A stretch of DNA of 64,000 nucleotides from Nannochloropsis oceanica (Eukaryota > Sar > Eustigmatophyceae > Eustigmatales > Monodopsidaceae), in contig CP038106.1 in assembly GCA_004519485.1 (NCBI GenBank), positions 1,065,501 through 1,129,500 on the forward strand, read 5' to 3'. The position numbers were made by a program, and so were the translations under genes. Position 1 is the stretch's first letter, and the number at the start of each line of letters is the position of its first letter. Shown here piece after piece: positions 23,485 to 34,675 of this stretch. Below the pieces are notes generated by a model that saw only the letters and a program-made list of their open reading frames with translations, had not been told where the DNA came from and did no database searches.

Positions 23485-24286
23485 TATTCCCCACAAGCAC
23501 GTACATTTAGTTGCTGAAGCGCAATCCCCCCATCCCAGATTTGATGACTAACAGATTGTAAGACTCGACGAAAATGAGGATATATCAGAGGGCTGAATTT
23601 TGCCCGACACGTAGTCCGCAGCAAGGAGATCTGTATCAAGTCGAGCACACAGACAAGCGAGTAAGGGCCATCTGGGGTTTCTTTGCTTGTCCTCCTTAAA
23701 TTTAAAGTCCAGTAGTACCTGAAGATAGCACACAAACCACACGAGTTTCTAAGATTTGATAATGTAGAATATCAGCTGAAATTGTTATTATTGTGAAGAA
23801 AACCTCAAGCATTTTTTTTTCCATCGTGAAGCTGTCGAAATTGGTGCTGCGGATGAAGCCTACCCTCATCCAACCCCCTGCTCTCATCGTACATCAACCG
23901 GTAGGATCCCATATCAGCTAACAGTGTCCTAATCAAGCCCATTTCGAGATTGAGCAGAAGTACATAGCTAAACATCTATGATTGTAGGTACAGCATGAAA
24001 AGGGATTGTTGTGTGACTTGGGTGGGCGTCCCTCCTGCCTGCAAGAGGCATAGCTCTGCTCTTTCCTCCATCTTCGCCTTACTGACTCCACGAGCATGAT
24101 ATTTTAGCGTGAGGGAAATAGAATCCCTTGTCAGCGGTGACAGATTACTAACCTCCCAGAGGCCCACTTCGCAATTCACCTTTTTTGCACTGACCACTAC
24201 TCAATCAAGGGGAGGCATCACAAAAATAGCCCCACACGTATCAAAACTAAATCGTTCATAAGCATCCACACTTCAACTGTTGAGGG
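23485..24286. other. Intergenic between repeat elements
   Basis: No supported gene. AT content rises toward the Harbinger insertion. Confidence 0.4.
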
Positions 24287-24289
24287 AAT
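24287..24289. repeat. Left target-site duplication AAT
   Basis: AAT precedes the left terminal repeat and recurs directly after the right one (24287-24289 and 26444-26446). A 3-bp duplication is usual for PIF/Harbinger elements. Because of the adjoining A and T bases, a TA duplication is an alternative reading. Confidence 0.6.
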
Positions 24290-26443
24290 AGGGGGTGTGT
24301 TCAACTCTCCCCAAAACCCTTAAATAGGCTATTTAAGGATTTTTAGCCCTTAAATAGCGAATTCGGCGCTTCCATTTAAGGGCTGCCTATTTAAGAGCAG
24401 GGCAGCGCCATAAATACTACCGTTAGTATTTAAGGTCTCTTCCTTCCCAGCTGTCAAATAGCAACATTGCCCTTAAATAGAGAAAACGACCATTTTAGTC
24501 GCTTCACCTTCCTTCATATGCTTGCTACGCCACAGATCACAAGAGAGCAACACATATGAACCGATTTGTGGTGATGTGGGTGGGTGTGGACATACCCATA
24601 AAAATAAAATGACCAAAAAAACACAAAAATCATCATCCCCTTTCTTCACACTGCCCCCGTCGTTTCCTCGAGGTCGAGCAGCCTTTCATGCATCGTACCA
24701 TTAAGTGCGCAGCGCATCAAAGGGACTTCATGGTATATTGCCTTGACTGGTGTTTCACAGCGTAGGCTATGGGCGCTTGAGTGACTGGTGGGGGAGCGAA
24801 ATAAACACTCATCATTTTCTTCTTTCTTCCCCGTCCTTCCCACTCATGCACAGACATGTCAACACAAGCAAGCGACAATTCCTGTCAACCTGGGAGCAAC
24901 CTTGTCAACGAGGGGCAAGAGTTTGACTCAGACTCAGACTCTGACCCTGGCACCAATTCCCCGGACGCGGACACGAATGGCTCGAGTGACCAGGCAGCAC
25001 CCCTGCCCACATCGCAGCGTCATTGCGCACACTAGGAAGAGGACCATAACACGATTCAACGATTCCCACTGGTGATACCATCCCTTGGAATTTTATCCCA
25101 TGGTATTTGTAGGCCCCATTGTAGTACCGTTCCTGGTACCTGGTAGGGTAGCAAACCCTTCTACAGGTGAAGACAGTTAATGTGTGGTTGAGGGTGAGGG
25201 GGGTAGTCCAAAGTGGCTCGTGGAGAAGCAAGACAAGGAATAACAAGGGCGACGGGGACTTACACATTGACGCCATCAATGCAAAGATAAGATTTGCAGG
25301 CAGACGGATCCTCTGGGTTTGCTTTTGTGCCCAACAATGCACAGTACTCGTTCATCTTGTTTGACAAACGTTCCTCGTTTAAGTCCAGAAGGAAGGCCCA
25401 TTGATCGAACACGTACTCTAGCATGTAGTTGGTCCATTTCGTAATTTGTGTTCTGTCATAGCCGTACAATTTTTCCATCGTCCCTCTTACAGAGTGAGGA
25501 TGAGCATTGCGGCCAAGAAACATCACAAAGACCATTCCTCCACACATTTTTGGCATTCTGTCCATGTTGTTAGGCGGGTGATGAGGTAAATGGTAGGAGA
25601 GCGGGAGAGAAAGTTGTGGGTCAAGAACCACAGCGTGAGCCATTGGGAAGAGTAGTACGTGTAAGATAGTCAATATTGGCCATGAGTGCTTACCCTTCCA
25701 ACTCGATAACTGTTTCGATGCGGAGTCTGGGGAGCATGTACCACACTTGTTCCTTGGTAAACCGGTGCATTTTCAGGAATAAATCATCGGTAAAGTCTTC
25801 GAAGAGCTGCGGCAATGTACGAGGGCGGTTTGGATCGAGATTCCAAGACGTACGGGGAAACTGGTTGCCGCCAATGACGTACACGTGCACGAAGAGTAAG
25901 CAGAGTACGAGGTTGTTGTCATATTCCACATACATCATGTGTTGGTCCATGTTGCGCAAACCAGCCCCACTCTGCCTTCGCAGACACTTCTTCAAGACAA
26001 CGCTGTGTATGCGTTTGTGATTGTGTGAGGAGAGAGGGAAGAAGAAGTCGTGAATGGCATCGTACGGCGAATAAAAGCGTCGTATGTGAGCATTCAAATG
26101 GTGTACCAGAGTTCAAAATTATTAGCCTCTATGGGCCTATGGGCCTGTGGAGGCCACATCCCAGCTACCAAAAAAAACTGCCGGTAAATATAAATGACAA
26201 GAAGCACATGGACCCATTAACAATTGACTTTAGGGTCGCGCTAGTGCTTGTCAAAAGTTGTTGTGGCTATGTATAGACTTGCTATCACTATTTAAGACTT
26301 GCTTTCGCTATTTAAGGGTGCTTCGCTATTTAGAGCATATCCGGCCGGTTGAACACACACCTGGGCCAACAGTTAAATAGAGCTCTTAAATAATTATTTA
26401 AGAGTGGCTGCTATTTACGGGTGCGGAGTTGAACACACCCCCT
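24290..26443 (-). mobile_element. PIF/Harbinger DNA transposon
   Basis: A 2154-bp element bounded by perfect terminal inverted repeats of 18 bp: AGGGGGTGTGTTCAACTC at the left, its complement at the right. Subterminal regions on both sides carry many copies of CTTAAATAG/CTATTTAAG-like palindromic words (at least six near 24318-24480 and several near 26285-26420), probable transposase binding sites. Inside, on the minus strand, lies a DDE_Tnp_4-type transposase. The conserved ends and flanking duplication suggest a fairly recent insertion. I did not recognise the second Myb/SANT-type gene that full-length PIF/Harbinger elements often carry. Confidence 0.85.
24905..26116 (-). CDS. PIF/Harbinger transposase (DDE_Tnp_4), multi-exon, ends uncertain
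   Basis: The N-terminal exon (about 26097 to 25690) contains the helical region TLPQLFEDFTDDLFLKMHRF and the conserved FTKEQVWYMLPRL typical of the family. A GTAAGC donor follows IELEG; the next exon starts after an ATGGACAG acceptor and has RMPKMCGGMVFVMFLGRNA, TQITKWTNYML and ends in YLCIDGVNV, with the first catalytic Asp, at a GTAAGT donor. The third exon reads RYQERYYNGAYKYHGIKFQG, then GPLPSVRNDAAMW with the second Asp. I could not place the third acidic residue; it should lie in 24500-24900. No clean ATG opens the first exon. Whether this copy is active cannot be told. Confidence 0.7.
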
Positions 26444-26446
26444 AAT

Positions 26447-26720
26447 TAGTCATACCAAGTAAAAACGCAGTGGCGTGCCGTTGCCGTTAGCGTGGTTGAG
26501 TGCAATGCACCGATATCCACTTGCTTGTGCTTGTCTGTCCCTCCCCTCTGTTTGGTGACCTTAACCACAACTTGCGCCTGCAGCTTGTCCGTATATCCCC
26601 TGTTCCCTACGGTCACATTGACTTGTTGGTGGGGTTGGCTGAAAGGGAAACATTTGGCTCCTTGCTCGACAACACTCCTTCGTCATCATTAACCGCCCCA
26701 CACAACACAGAGAGCAAGCC
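26447..26720. other. Intergenic between transposon and mitochondrial protein gene
   Basis: Short 5' region of the next gene; nothing recognised. Confidence 0.4.
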
Positions 26721-28697
26721 ATGCTGCGCGGGTTAGCATTGCCGAGCCGGAGAGAGGTGGGGCCTTGCCTTCGGACAGCAGGTATATGGACTTCTACCGG
26801 TGTAATGGTGTTGCGTTGGTCGTAGAGGCATGGCGAAGGACAGCGTAGCTCTCAACTCTTCTATCCGTTCACCCAATTACCCCACTAACAGAAACGCTGG
26901 GTGGTCTGCGCACCATGCGACAAGGCCGACGGGGCGAGAACCGGGACGTGCAAGAGTTCTTAGAAGAGGCCGTTACGCCGCGAGGGCAGTTTGGTGCTGG
27001 AGCTGCTGGAGCTGGGGCTGGGCGAGGTTCTGGCTCCTATGAGCGGTTCATCAAGGCACACAAGGAGACAGTGCTGACCGAGGAGGACAAGCGCTTCAAG
27101 ACGTGGTCAAGTTGGAAAGACCAGCTGGAGGACTTCAAAGACGATGGACAAGAGTACGTGTGCACGTGGGAAGTGATTAAAAAAAGAGATTTGACTTGGC
27201 AGCCCCCCCTCTCCCCCTCTCTTCCCTCGCCCCTGATCCATCCTCATTCATATATTTCCCTATCTCTCCAATAAATATAGAGATTTGACCGCAGCTGAAG
27301 AAGGATACCTAGGTACGGTGATGGAAAGCGAAGGCTTTGGCGACAACGAGAATAATGGAGATAAGGCCCAGGGCCGCAAAGGACGAGCCGGAGGAGGCCG
27401 TGGTGATGACGCGGGAGGGGATGACTCGGGGAGTTACTTCGATTGGAACGAAGAATCTTTGTTCATCCCCAACTTGCCAGAAAGGAATGAGGAGGAGGGA
27501 GGTTTTACCACGGATAAGATCACGGGAAAGGATGACGTGCAATTGAGGGTGAACAAGTTGTTGTGGCGACGGTTGAAGCTCAAGGCGAGGGATATGGATC
27601 TGCATGTCCCCTCGGCCTTTCGGAGGGTTAAAATTGTGCAGAAGGCCATGGCCGAAGCAAGGGAAAAGATGGCACGAGATCCGAGGAAGGAGGAAAGGAC
27701 GATGAGCGTGGAGAAGAAGGAGGGGAAGGCGGTCGTGACGTCTTTACGAGAAGACAAGGAGAAGGAAGTGCAGGAGGGCGACGATGGGGGGGTAGGGGGA
27801 GTTACGGAGAATGACAGACAATCAAATAATATGACGGCGACGAGCGCTGCTGCTGCGGCTGCTGATCCTGATATCAAGGAGGTGGCGAGGTTGAATCGGG
27901 CCAGAACCGTGGAGGCGATCGAGGCCGAGATTGGACGGCTGTTGGTGGAGGGAAAGATGGACTTGCAGATGGCGCAGGATGAGAGGAGGGCTAGAAAAAA
28001 AGCGGCCAAGGCAAGGAGTGTGAGTAAAGGGGAGTGGGATGGGGACGAGGAAATGGGGGAGGAGGAATGGGACGATGATGAGGAGGAAGATGATGATGAG
28101 GAGGAAACGGCGGGGATGGACGATTGGTCCAAGATTCATATGCAGGACTTGGAGGAGGCCTTGGGTGAGGAGATCCCGACTATGGATGTGCATGAGGAGG
28201 GGTTTGAGGCGTTTCGGGAGTATGCGGAGCAGTTGATTGAGTCAGGAGGGGTGATTGAGTATCGGTCTACTATGGCGGATAAATACGATAGGGAAGTCTC
28301 CTTGCCCTTGCCACTGGCGACAGGACGGGCTCTGAAGCAGGCCTTGCGGAGGGATCAGACGGCGCTGCATGAGACCACTCTTGCTCCACCTGCGCCTATG
28401 TCTCAGTCTTCGTCCTCGCCACCGGATTACGACGCCGCTGCTGCGTTTGCTTGGTTGGCACTCAATAAAAACCTCAGCATGGGGGATACGACCAGGACGG
28501 AACTCAGCGAGGCCATGGCAAGTACTCTACAGCGTCTTCGGGAGAAGCCAGGGAGGCTTGAACGGGCGCGAAGTCGCGCCAAAGCCGCAGCGGCGAGTGG
28601 GGTCAAGACGGCGGGGGCGGGGTTGGATGCGGGGGAGGGAGGAGGGGGACGAGGCGGTGGGGGTGGCAAAGGGGGTGGCAAGATGAAGGCCAAGTAG
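26721..28697 (+). CDS. Mitochondrion-directed acidic protein of unknown function, three exons
   Basis: Model: join(26721..26781,26892..27153,27281..28697), 579 aa. Exon 1 encodes MLRGLALPSRREVGPCLRTA, a basic, Arg-rich amphipathic presequence typical of mitochondrial import. The GTATAT donor, AACAG acceptor, GTACGT donor and AATATAG acceptor all join in phase. The body includes YERFIKAHKETVLTEEDKRF, a folded-looking VQLRVNKLLWRRLKLKARDM, an acidic run (WDDDEEEDDDEEE) at about residues 375-395 and a C-terminal part with DWSKIHMQDLEEALGEEIP, ending in a Gly/Lys tail. I do not recognise the family. A lineage-specific mitoribosomal or RNA-related protein is one possibility, not shown by any motif. 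Confidence 0.75.
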
Positions 28698-29133
28698 TCA
28701 AGTAAATAAGAATTAAGACGAAGAGATAAGTGAAGAGACGGCATAATGAAGAAAGAACAGAATAGCCATTATAAACCAAGCAAAACGTTGCAATTGCCCT
28801 GAGGGGAGGGGGAGCTAGAGGGAGGAGGTTGGGACTCACTTTCCCTTCTTCCCTTTTTCAATTCTCGACCATTATTAGCATGCCTGCACGCCCTTCTCCG
28901 CCACATCGAAGTATCGAGATTTAGCATCTCATCTACGACGTCTCGATATGCGGCAGCTTCTGCTCTTCCACGTCTGTGTTTTGTTTGGGCAGTGAGAAGT
29001 GCCTCCCTGCTTCAGTATTCCATGGTCTCCTCGGCCTGCTTTTCCCTCACTCACACCCAAAATCCTCTGCGACGCATCCATCCATTGACACACCACACAC
29101 AGGTCAGGCACAAATTAGCCTTGACTCTCAACG
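28698..29133. other. Intergenic, 5' region of UBC12
   Basis: 3' UTR of the upstream gene and promoter of UBC12; no further gene seen. Confidence 0.4.
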
Positions 29134-29814
29134 ATGCTCCGCGCCAAGAAGAAGAAGGAGGAAGAAGCGGCAGCAGCAGCGGCGGCCGCCAAGATGGACG
29201 TGGACGGGGGGTCGTCGTCATCATCGGCAAAGCATGGAGGCGGGGCACATGACGGCGGGGCCCCAGCTACGGAAGAAGGGATGGTGAGCATCTTAGGGAT
29301 TGGGGGAAAGAGTGTAAGGACTTCGCAGAGCAAGGGTCGACGTCGGCAGCCTGCCGAGATTCGCATTCAGAAGGACCTAGCGGAAGTGGAGCTAGGCACG
29401 GCGGCTACCCTTACGTTTCCCAACCCCAACGATCTCACTGATTTCTTGGTGGAGATTATGCCGGAATCAGGCTTCTGGACGGGGGCTAGGTTTAAGTTTT
29501 CGTTTCGGTTCCCGGCTGAGTACCCGCATACCCCTCCCAAGGTCATCTGCCAGACGCGTATTTTGCACCCCAACATTGATTGGGAGGGAAATGTCTGCTT
29601 GAATATTTTGCGGGAGGAATGGAAGCCAATCTTAGACGTGAATGCTATTATTTATGGGTTGTTGCACTTGTTTGCAGAGCCCAATCCGGATGATCCTCTG
29701 AATAAGGAGGCAGCCGAGTTGTTTCGGGCGGATATCCGACAGTTTGAGCGGATCGTGAAGCAGACGTTGCGGGGGTCCAATTATCAGGGACATAGCTTTG
29801 AGAGGCTCGTATGA
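29134..29814 (+). CDS. UBC12: NEDD8-conjugating enzyme E2 (UBC12/UBE2M)
   Basis: UBC12 receives NEDD8 from the APPBP1-UBA3 E1 and transfers it to cullins, activating cullin-RING ligases. The 226-aa single-exon protein has the complete E2 fold. The UBC12-like features are IQKDLAEVELGTAATLTFPN, FKFSFRFPAEYPHTPPKV, LHPNIDWEGNVCLNILREEW with the catalytic Cys at about residue 155, and the family tail EPNPDDPLNKEAAELF. The N-terminus MLRAKKKKEEEAAAA resembles the short docking extension of UBC12 that binds the E1, here followed by an acidic/Gly-rich insert that makes it about 40 residues longer than the human protein. Confidence 0.93.
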   Translation: MLRAKKKKEEEAAAAAAAAKMDVDGGSSSSSAKHGGGAHDGGAPATEEGMVSILGIGGKSVRTSQSKGRRRQPAEIRIQKDLAEVELGTAATLTFPNPNDLTDFLVEIMPESGFWTGARFKFSFRFPAEYPHTPPKVICQTRILHPNIDWEGNVCLNILREEWKPILDVNAIIYGLLHLFAEPNPDDPLNKEAAELFRADIRQFERIVKQTLRGSNYQGHSFERLV

Positions 29815-31176
29815 AGGGAAAGGCGAGGGCGAGGGGTACTAGGGAGGGATGGATGCAAGGAGGCAGGCGGAAAGGGAGTGAAAGAGCGTTCAAGGTCGTT
29901 GAGGAGGGGGATGACCCCCCGAATTGGGACATCCGCGCTTGTACAGGAGCGTAATAATACGAGGGAATACAACAGCAGCGGCAGCAGGAAAAACAGCAAG
30001 AATAACAACGAGCAGGAGCAGAAGGAGCAGCAATAACCATAGCAGCAGCAGGAGCAGCAGCATCAGCGGCAACAGCGGCAGCAGCAACGGCAGCAGCAGC
30101 AGCACCATCACCACTGCGAAATCACTTCAGCAGCAGCAATGACCAGAGACAAGAAAATAGAGAGCTAGAGGAAGAGAAAATAGTTACACAGGAGAAATCG
30201 AGTGAGAAAAAAGGGAATAAAGCGAGAGAGAGTGAGGGATATCGCGCTCAAGTAGGAAAAAGGAAATCCATGAAAGAAGTAAGAAAGGAAAGTACAAATA
30301 CGTCGCTTGGTACACATACATCCTCACATTGTACAATAGCCAAATCTTAAGCGGCTTTCACTCGATAGAGAGAAGAGAGGACACTCCCTCCCTTACCGCC
30401 CTCCCCTTCCTCGGTCTTGTACTGTCTTAGTGCTTTTGCGTCCATTTCTTTTATCTTCCGGTATGTTATTTGCTTTTAAATGTCCTCGTGTCCCACTCAA
30501 ACTTTGTGTATGTATCGCGTTCTATAGGGATTTCCCCCCCTGCCTGTCTGTCTATCTTCCTCCTTTACTTACGACCTTTTCAATCATGCTTAAAAGAAAA
30601 AAGAGCCTTCGCGTGAAAAGCTGCTATCAGTCCTCGTCAGATCGATCCTACTCTTATATCCTGCGCTCATCACTATACTTCTCTGTCCTTCCCTCTTCCT
30701 GACTTTGGTTGATTTCGTAACTGCAGCATTTATGCTTGTCCTCCTCCTCCTCTCTTTTGAGTTGGCGCATTTTCTAACCAGCCTATCTCCTCATCCTTCC
30801 CCCAAGCGCACACACGCACAAGTCCCGCTTCCCCTTCCTCTTCTGTCACGTCTCAAGCACAATGTATATATGTATAATATAATTTGTTATCACAATATGT
30901 AGGAATAAATGCAGCAGCCGTATCAACATGCAATTCTAAGCCTAGGATCTGATTGACTATCATTTCAATCACTGAGGAACTTAAGAACTCTTGATACGGA
31001 AATATGCAATCCTGCTCCTAAATCCTTCCTTACCTATTACCCACCTCTCTCCCTTCCCCTCTACCTCCGTTCCTCGCCTCCTCCTTTCTTTTTTCCTTTT
31101 TCACCATGGATGTACAATCAATGCGTATACATCGCCAACCCCCCCCTTCCCCCTTTCTCCCCTCCCCCTCACCGAC
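29815..31176. other. Intergenic between convergent UBC12 and RBR genes
   Basis: Holds an imperfect CAG/AGC-rich tract at about 29970-30140 and CT-rich sequence further right (31020-31200). The many short frames are repeat artefacts; no gene is supported. Confidence 0.5.
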
Positions 31177-33683
31177 CTACCTTTCCCCCCCCCCGTCCAT
31201 GTAAAGCCTCAACACGTGTCCACGCGTATGCTTATTCTGACACCGAATACAACATGAAAACGATGGACAATTGATACACATAGCTAAAGGCCCAGTGATC
31301 TTGGCCGAGCAAATATCACACTTCACAGGCGTCCCGTCCATGATCTGGTGCTCCACCCGCGCAATTTCGGACGGCGGCACCTCCTCAAAAGGAACAATGG
31401 ATCTTTTCTCCCCTATGTCAGCACTATAACACAGTGCCTCATTCCAATCAAAAGCCACTCCACACCCATTTTGAATGTTCCCGCCATGCGCATTCTGACC
31501 ACACACCATGGTATCACATCCATCAATCCGTTCAATCACGCGATTACAGTACGGACATCTCCTACATCGGCTCGCCTTGTAGTTCTCATCCGCGACCAAC
31601 AAACCCCAGTTTTGCTCCGCCGTGTGCACCTCCTGCACGTGTGCAGCCCTCCGTTCATTGAATACATCCAGTGCTGCCTGGTAGCTCGAATCTTCCTTTG
31701 CCATCTTGGTGAGGTATGGCTCCCGGCCGTGCTGCTGCCACTCCAACCATTGCTTAGTGATTGTCATGACTTCATCACAGGAACATCTAAAGTGATATGG
31801 ACGCTTGCACAAGGTACAAAACGTCATTAAGCACTTCGGGCAGTCCACCCTTTGCTTCTCTAAGGGCCTTGTGGGCTCAACCCAGCAGCTACAACTACCA
31901 TTTGGACACTCGATACAGCCCGCCGCTATCTTCCCTTTCCTCAGAAACGCCTCGGTCACTTTCTCGCTAACCCAACCCAACCCTCCGTCCACCAGCCGAC
32001 CCCGCCGAAACCGCCACAGCCTCCGATCTTCCGACGGCAGCTGAGAGGGGGGCGCATGGCGATTCAGAACCTGTTCGACTTCTTCTTGTGCCAGCAGGTG
32101 GTTGCACCGTTGAGCGGGCTCGGGGTGATTCGCGAGAGGACAAGCAGGAATCAGGTCGTCGATCAAGGCAGTCTTGATACACCCATACAGTGTTTCCGTG
32201 CTAAAAGCATGGGAGCACCGACAAGCCACCTTATACGCTTGCGAAGCCGGGATGCACATCATCAAGATTGGATCCTCGATCATCGCCTCCCCCCCTCCCT
32301 CCTCCCCTTCTTCCCTCGAAAGTGCCTCTGCCTCCGTCGCCGCTGCTGCAGCTGCCAGCAGCCCATTACATGATGTTCTTTCTTTGCAATGCTCTTGAGG
32401 ATGCTGCAGATGGAAGCCAGCGCTAATCCCTGCAGAGGCGTGTCCGTGCGTGTGCTGCTGCTGACAAGCAGCGCTCATACATGGGTGTCGCCGCTCCTCT
32501 CCGGAGCCCTCCCCTACAGGCCCAATCCCTGCTGCGGCTTCTTTGGCGTATACTTTCCTAAAATAGGACTGAGGTGTCGGCGACGATGGGGGCTGATGGT
32601 GGCTATGAATGTTCTTAACGTTGGCGCCACCAGGGCTGCCTGCATCGCCCGCGCCAGACACAAAGCGTTTTGGGAACGTGCTACTGTCATTACTGCCCTT
32701 GCCGTAATGCTGCTGCTGCTGTTGGTGATGATAGTGAGACACAGACCGACTTCCTTCCTCCGCTGGGGTTTCTCCCTTCGTGGCGACAGCTTTATTGCTG
32801 CTGCTGCGGCGGCTGCTGCTGCTACTACCGCTGAAGCCCAACTCGAGCAGCCGCCGGCCGAGCGAAGACAAAGAAGACACCGCTGATGATGGCGCGGCTT
32901 GCGCAGTTTGAGTTCTAATGGGACTACCTGTGCTAGAATTCCGACTTAGAGTCAAGGGAGAAGAGGAACCGGATTTTTGCTGGTCGCGATACTGAGTTAG
33001 AAGCCTTTTTTAGTTTGGATGGGAAAAGGAGGAGGATGGATGAGAATTTCTTTTTTGATCAGCCTATTTTTACGTGTATGCCACGCTCAACGTCGCCCTG
33101 TTTTGCCCGTTCCCTTCCTGAGCATAGACAGACAGGAGATAATCTGCTCGAGCCGTTGTTGGTCACATTCGTTCTCTACTGCTGCTATACGAAACCCTCA
33201 CTCTCCTGTTAGAGGGGGGCTAACAGGTAGTCATCATTCTGCGCCCCTCTCTCTCGTGCCAAATAGGAGCACAGCAATATCGTTATCATACTCTGACGGT
33301 CGATTCATTGACCAGACACACACATGCAGGCATTGAGCATGGAGCTTTCGAGCGAAATAAACGCAATGAAAATAGCCATCAATCAGAGCGGCGGCCTTCC
33401 GATGACATATATACGACAAAATCCCTTTCATATTGCAAACTCACCTGACGGCAGGTGAATCTCGGGCCTTACGGGCTGCGTCTAGGTCCCCACAGTATGG
33501 AAGGGACAAGGACGAAGGTGTCATAACACGGGAGGAGGAGGAAGAGGAGGAAGAGGACTGAAGGTATGCCAGCGATGGCGGGTCCGGCAAGGACGATACA
33601 GAGGCCGAGGAGACAGACGCGAAAGGTCTTGACGAGATGGAGCCCATACTCACATTTTCCTGAATTTCACCAGATTTCTCCAT
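31177..33683 (-). CDS. RBR-type (RING-IBR-RING) E3 ubiquitin ligase-like protein, two exons
   Basis: Model: complement(join(31177..33004,33445..33683)), 688 aa. The large exon lacks a 5' ATG; exon 1 (MEKSGEIQENVSMGSISSRP) ends at a perfect GTCAG/GTGAGT donor and joins in phase at an AAAAAAG acceptor to LLTQYRDQQKSGSSS. The N-terminal half is Ser/Gln/His-rich. Zinc modules follow in order. The first is a divergent RING1 (MMCIP...CRCSHAFSTETLYGC...ACPLANH). Next is an IBR (CIECPNGSCSCW...CPKCLMTFCTLCKRPYHFRC). Then a RING2-like CRRCPYCNRVIERIDGCDTMVC, with the candidate catalytic Cys at about residue 576. Last is a ZZ-like finger (CDICSAKI...MCINC...CCIRCQNKH...H). RBR ligases form a thioester on the RING2 Cys. 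The unusual RING1 and ZZ-like end mean the assignment to a named RBR subfamily is open. Confidence 0.78.
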
Positions 33684-34675
33684 GCCCTGGACAGACACGC
33701 AATAACAGATTTTTTCCGTTCACAGGCTCCTTACCCTTCCTCGCCTCCCCCACACTTGCTGCTCCCCTCCACACCCAAACCAGCGAATGGCACACCTGTC
33801 ATTGTATGTACGAATACATGAGAACAGCATGAATTCTTCGCATAGGACGCAGCTATCTCCTGAAATTGTCGGTCCAGCGCAGGTACCATGCCCAACGCTT
33901 ATTTTGGGGTCCACGCCGCTCCCAAAAGAACCCTTAGTCCGCCATGTCGAGCACGACAGCACCGATCCGCTAGAATTATGAGTGACTTGCTGCTTCTTTC
34001 ACACAGAGAGAGAAAGCTAGTAGACCTCCTCCGGACAGGGAGAAATGGAAGAGGGTTTCATCCAGCAGAAGTAGGGAAGGATCGACAAGCAACGGCTCGC
34101 GCGTTTCGCCTCCGGCGCCGTTTGCTTGAGCACCTGGCTGACTGTGCTCGGGAAGGCCGCGGGCAAAGCAGACGACACTGTTGGACGTGGCACATACACA
34201 AAATACCCTGATAGCCTGCGCTGCAGCAGTAGTAAGTTTGTCGACACGGGAAGAAGTCGCCGTGAGGTGAGAGATCTTGAGCTGGAATTAGTGAAGCAAC
34301 TCTTGCTGCCCGTTAACGGCGAAAGCAGTTTTTCTTCCTTCTCCCTTCTCTGCTTTCTCCTGCTTGCGTTTCGTCAGGGGGTCTTGAAATAAAAGATGAA
34401 TGGTAGGAATAAAAAGTCTTTGATCTTCGGACAGCAATGCGTGGTTGCCCTGGATTGCTGTACCAATGCAGAAGGAGAGTTGGTTCTACACCTTTCGCAC
34501 TTGTTGTATTCACCTTACGTCCCATCAGCCTTCGACACGATCTCTCATGCATAGCCCCCGCCCACATGCACACGTCCACAGGCCACGGCAAAAAGGATAG
34601 AAGAAAGGGTACGACGCGCAGCGTTGTGACTACAAGCCAAAGGGTGCAGCACGCAAGCAGCAGCCAAGTGCAAAT
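33684..34675. other. Intergenic between divergent RBR and TRIM-NHL-like genes
   Basis: About 1 kb with no supported gene; presumably promoters of both flanking ligase genes. Confidence 0.45.
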
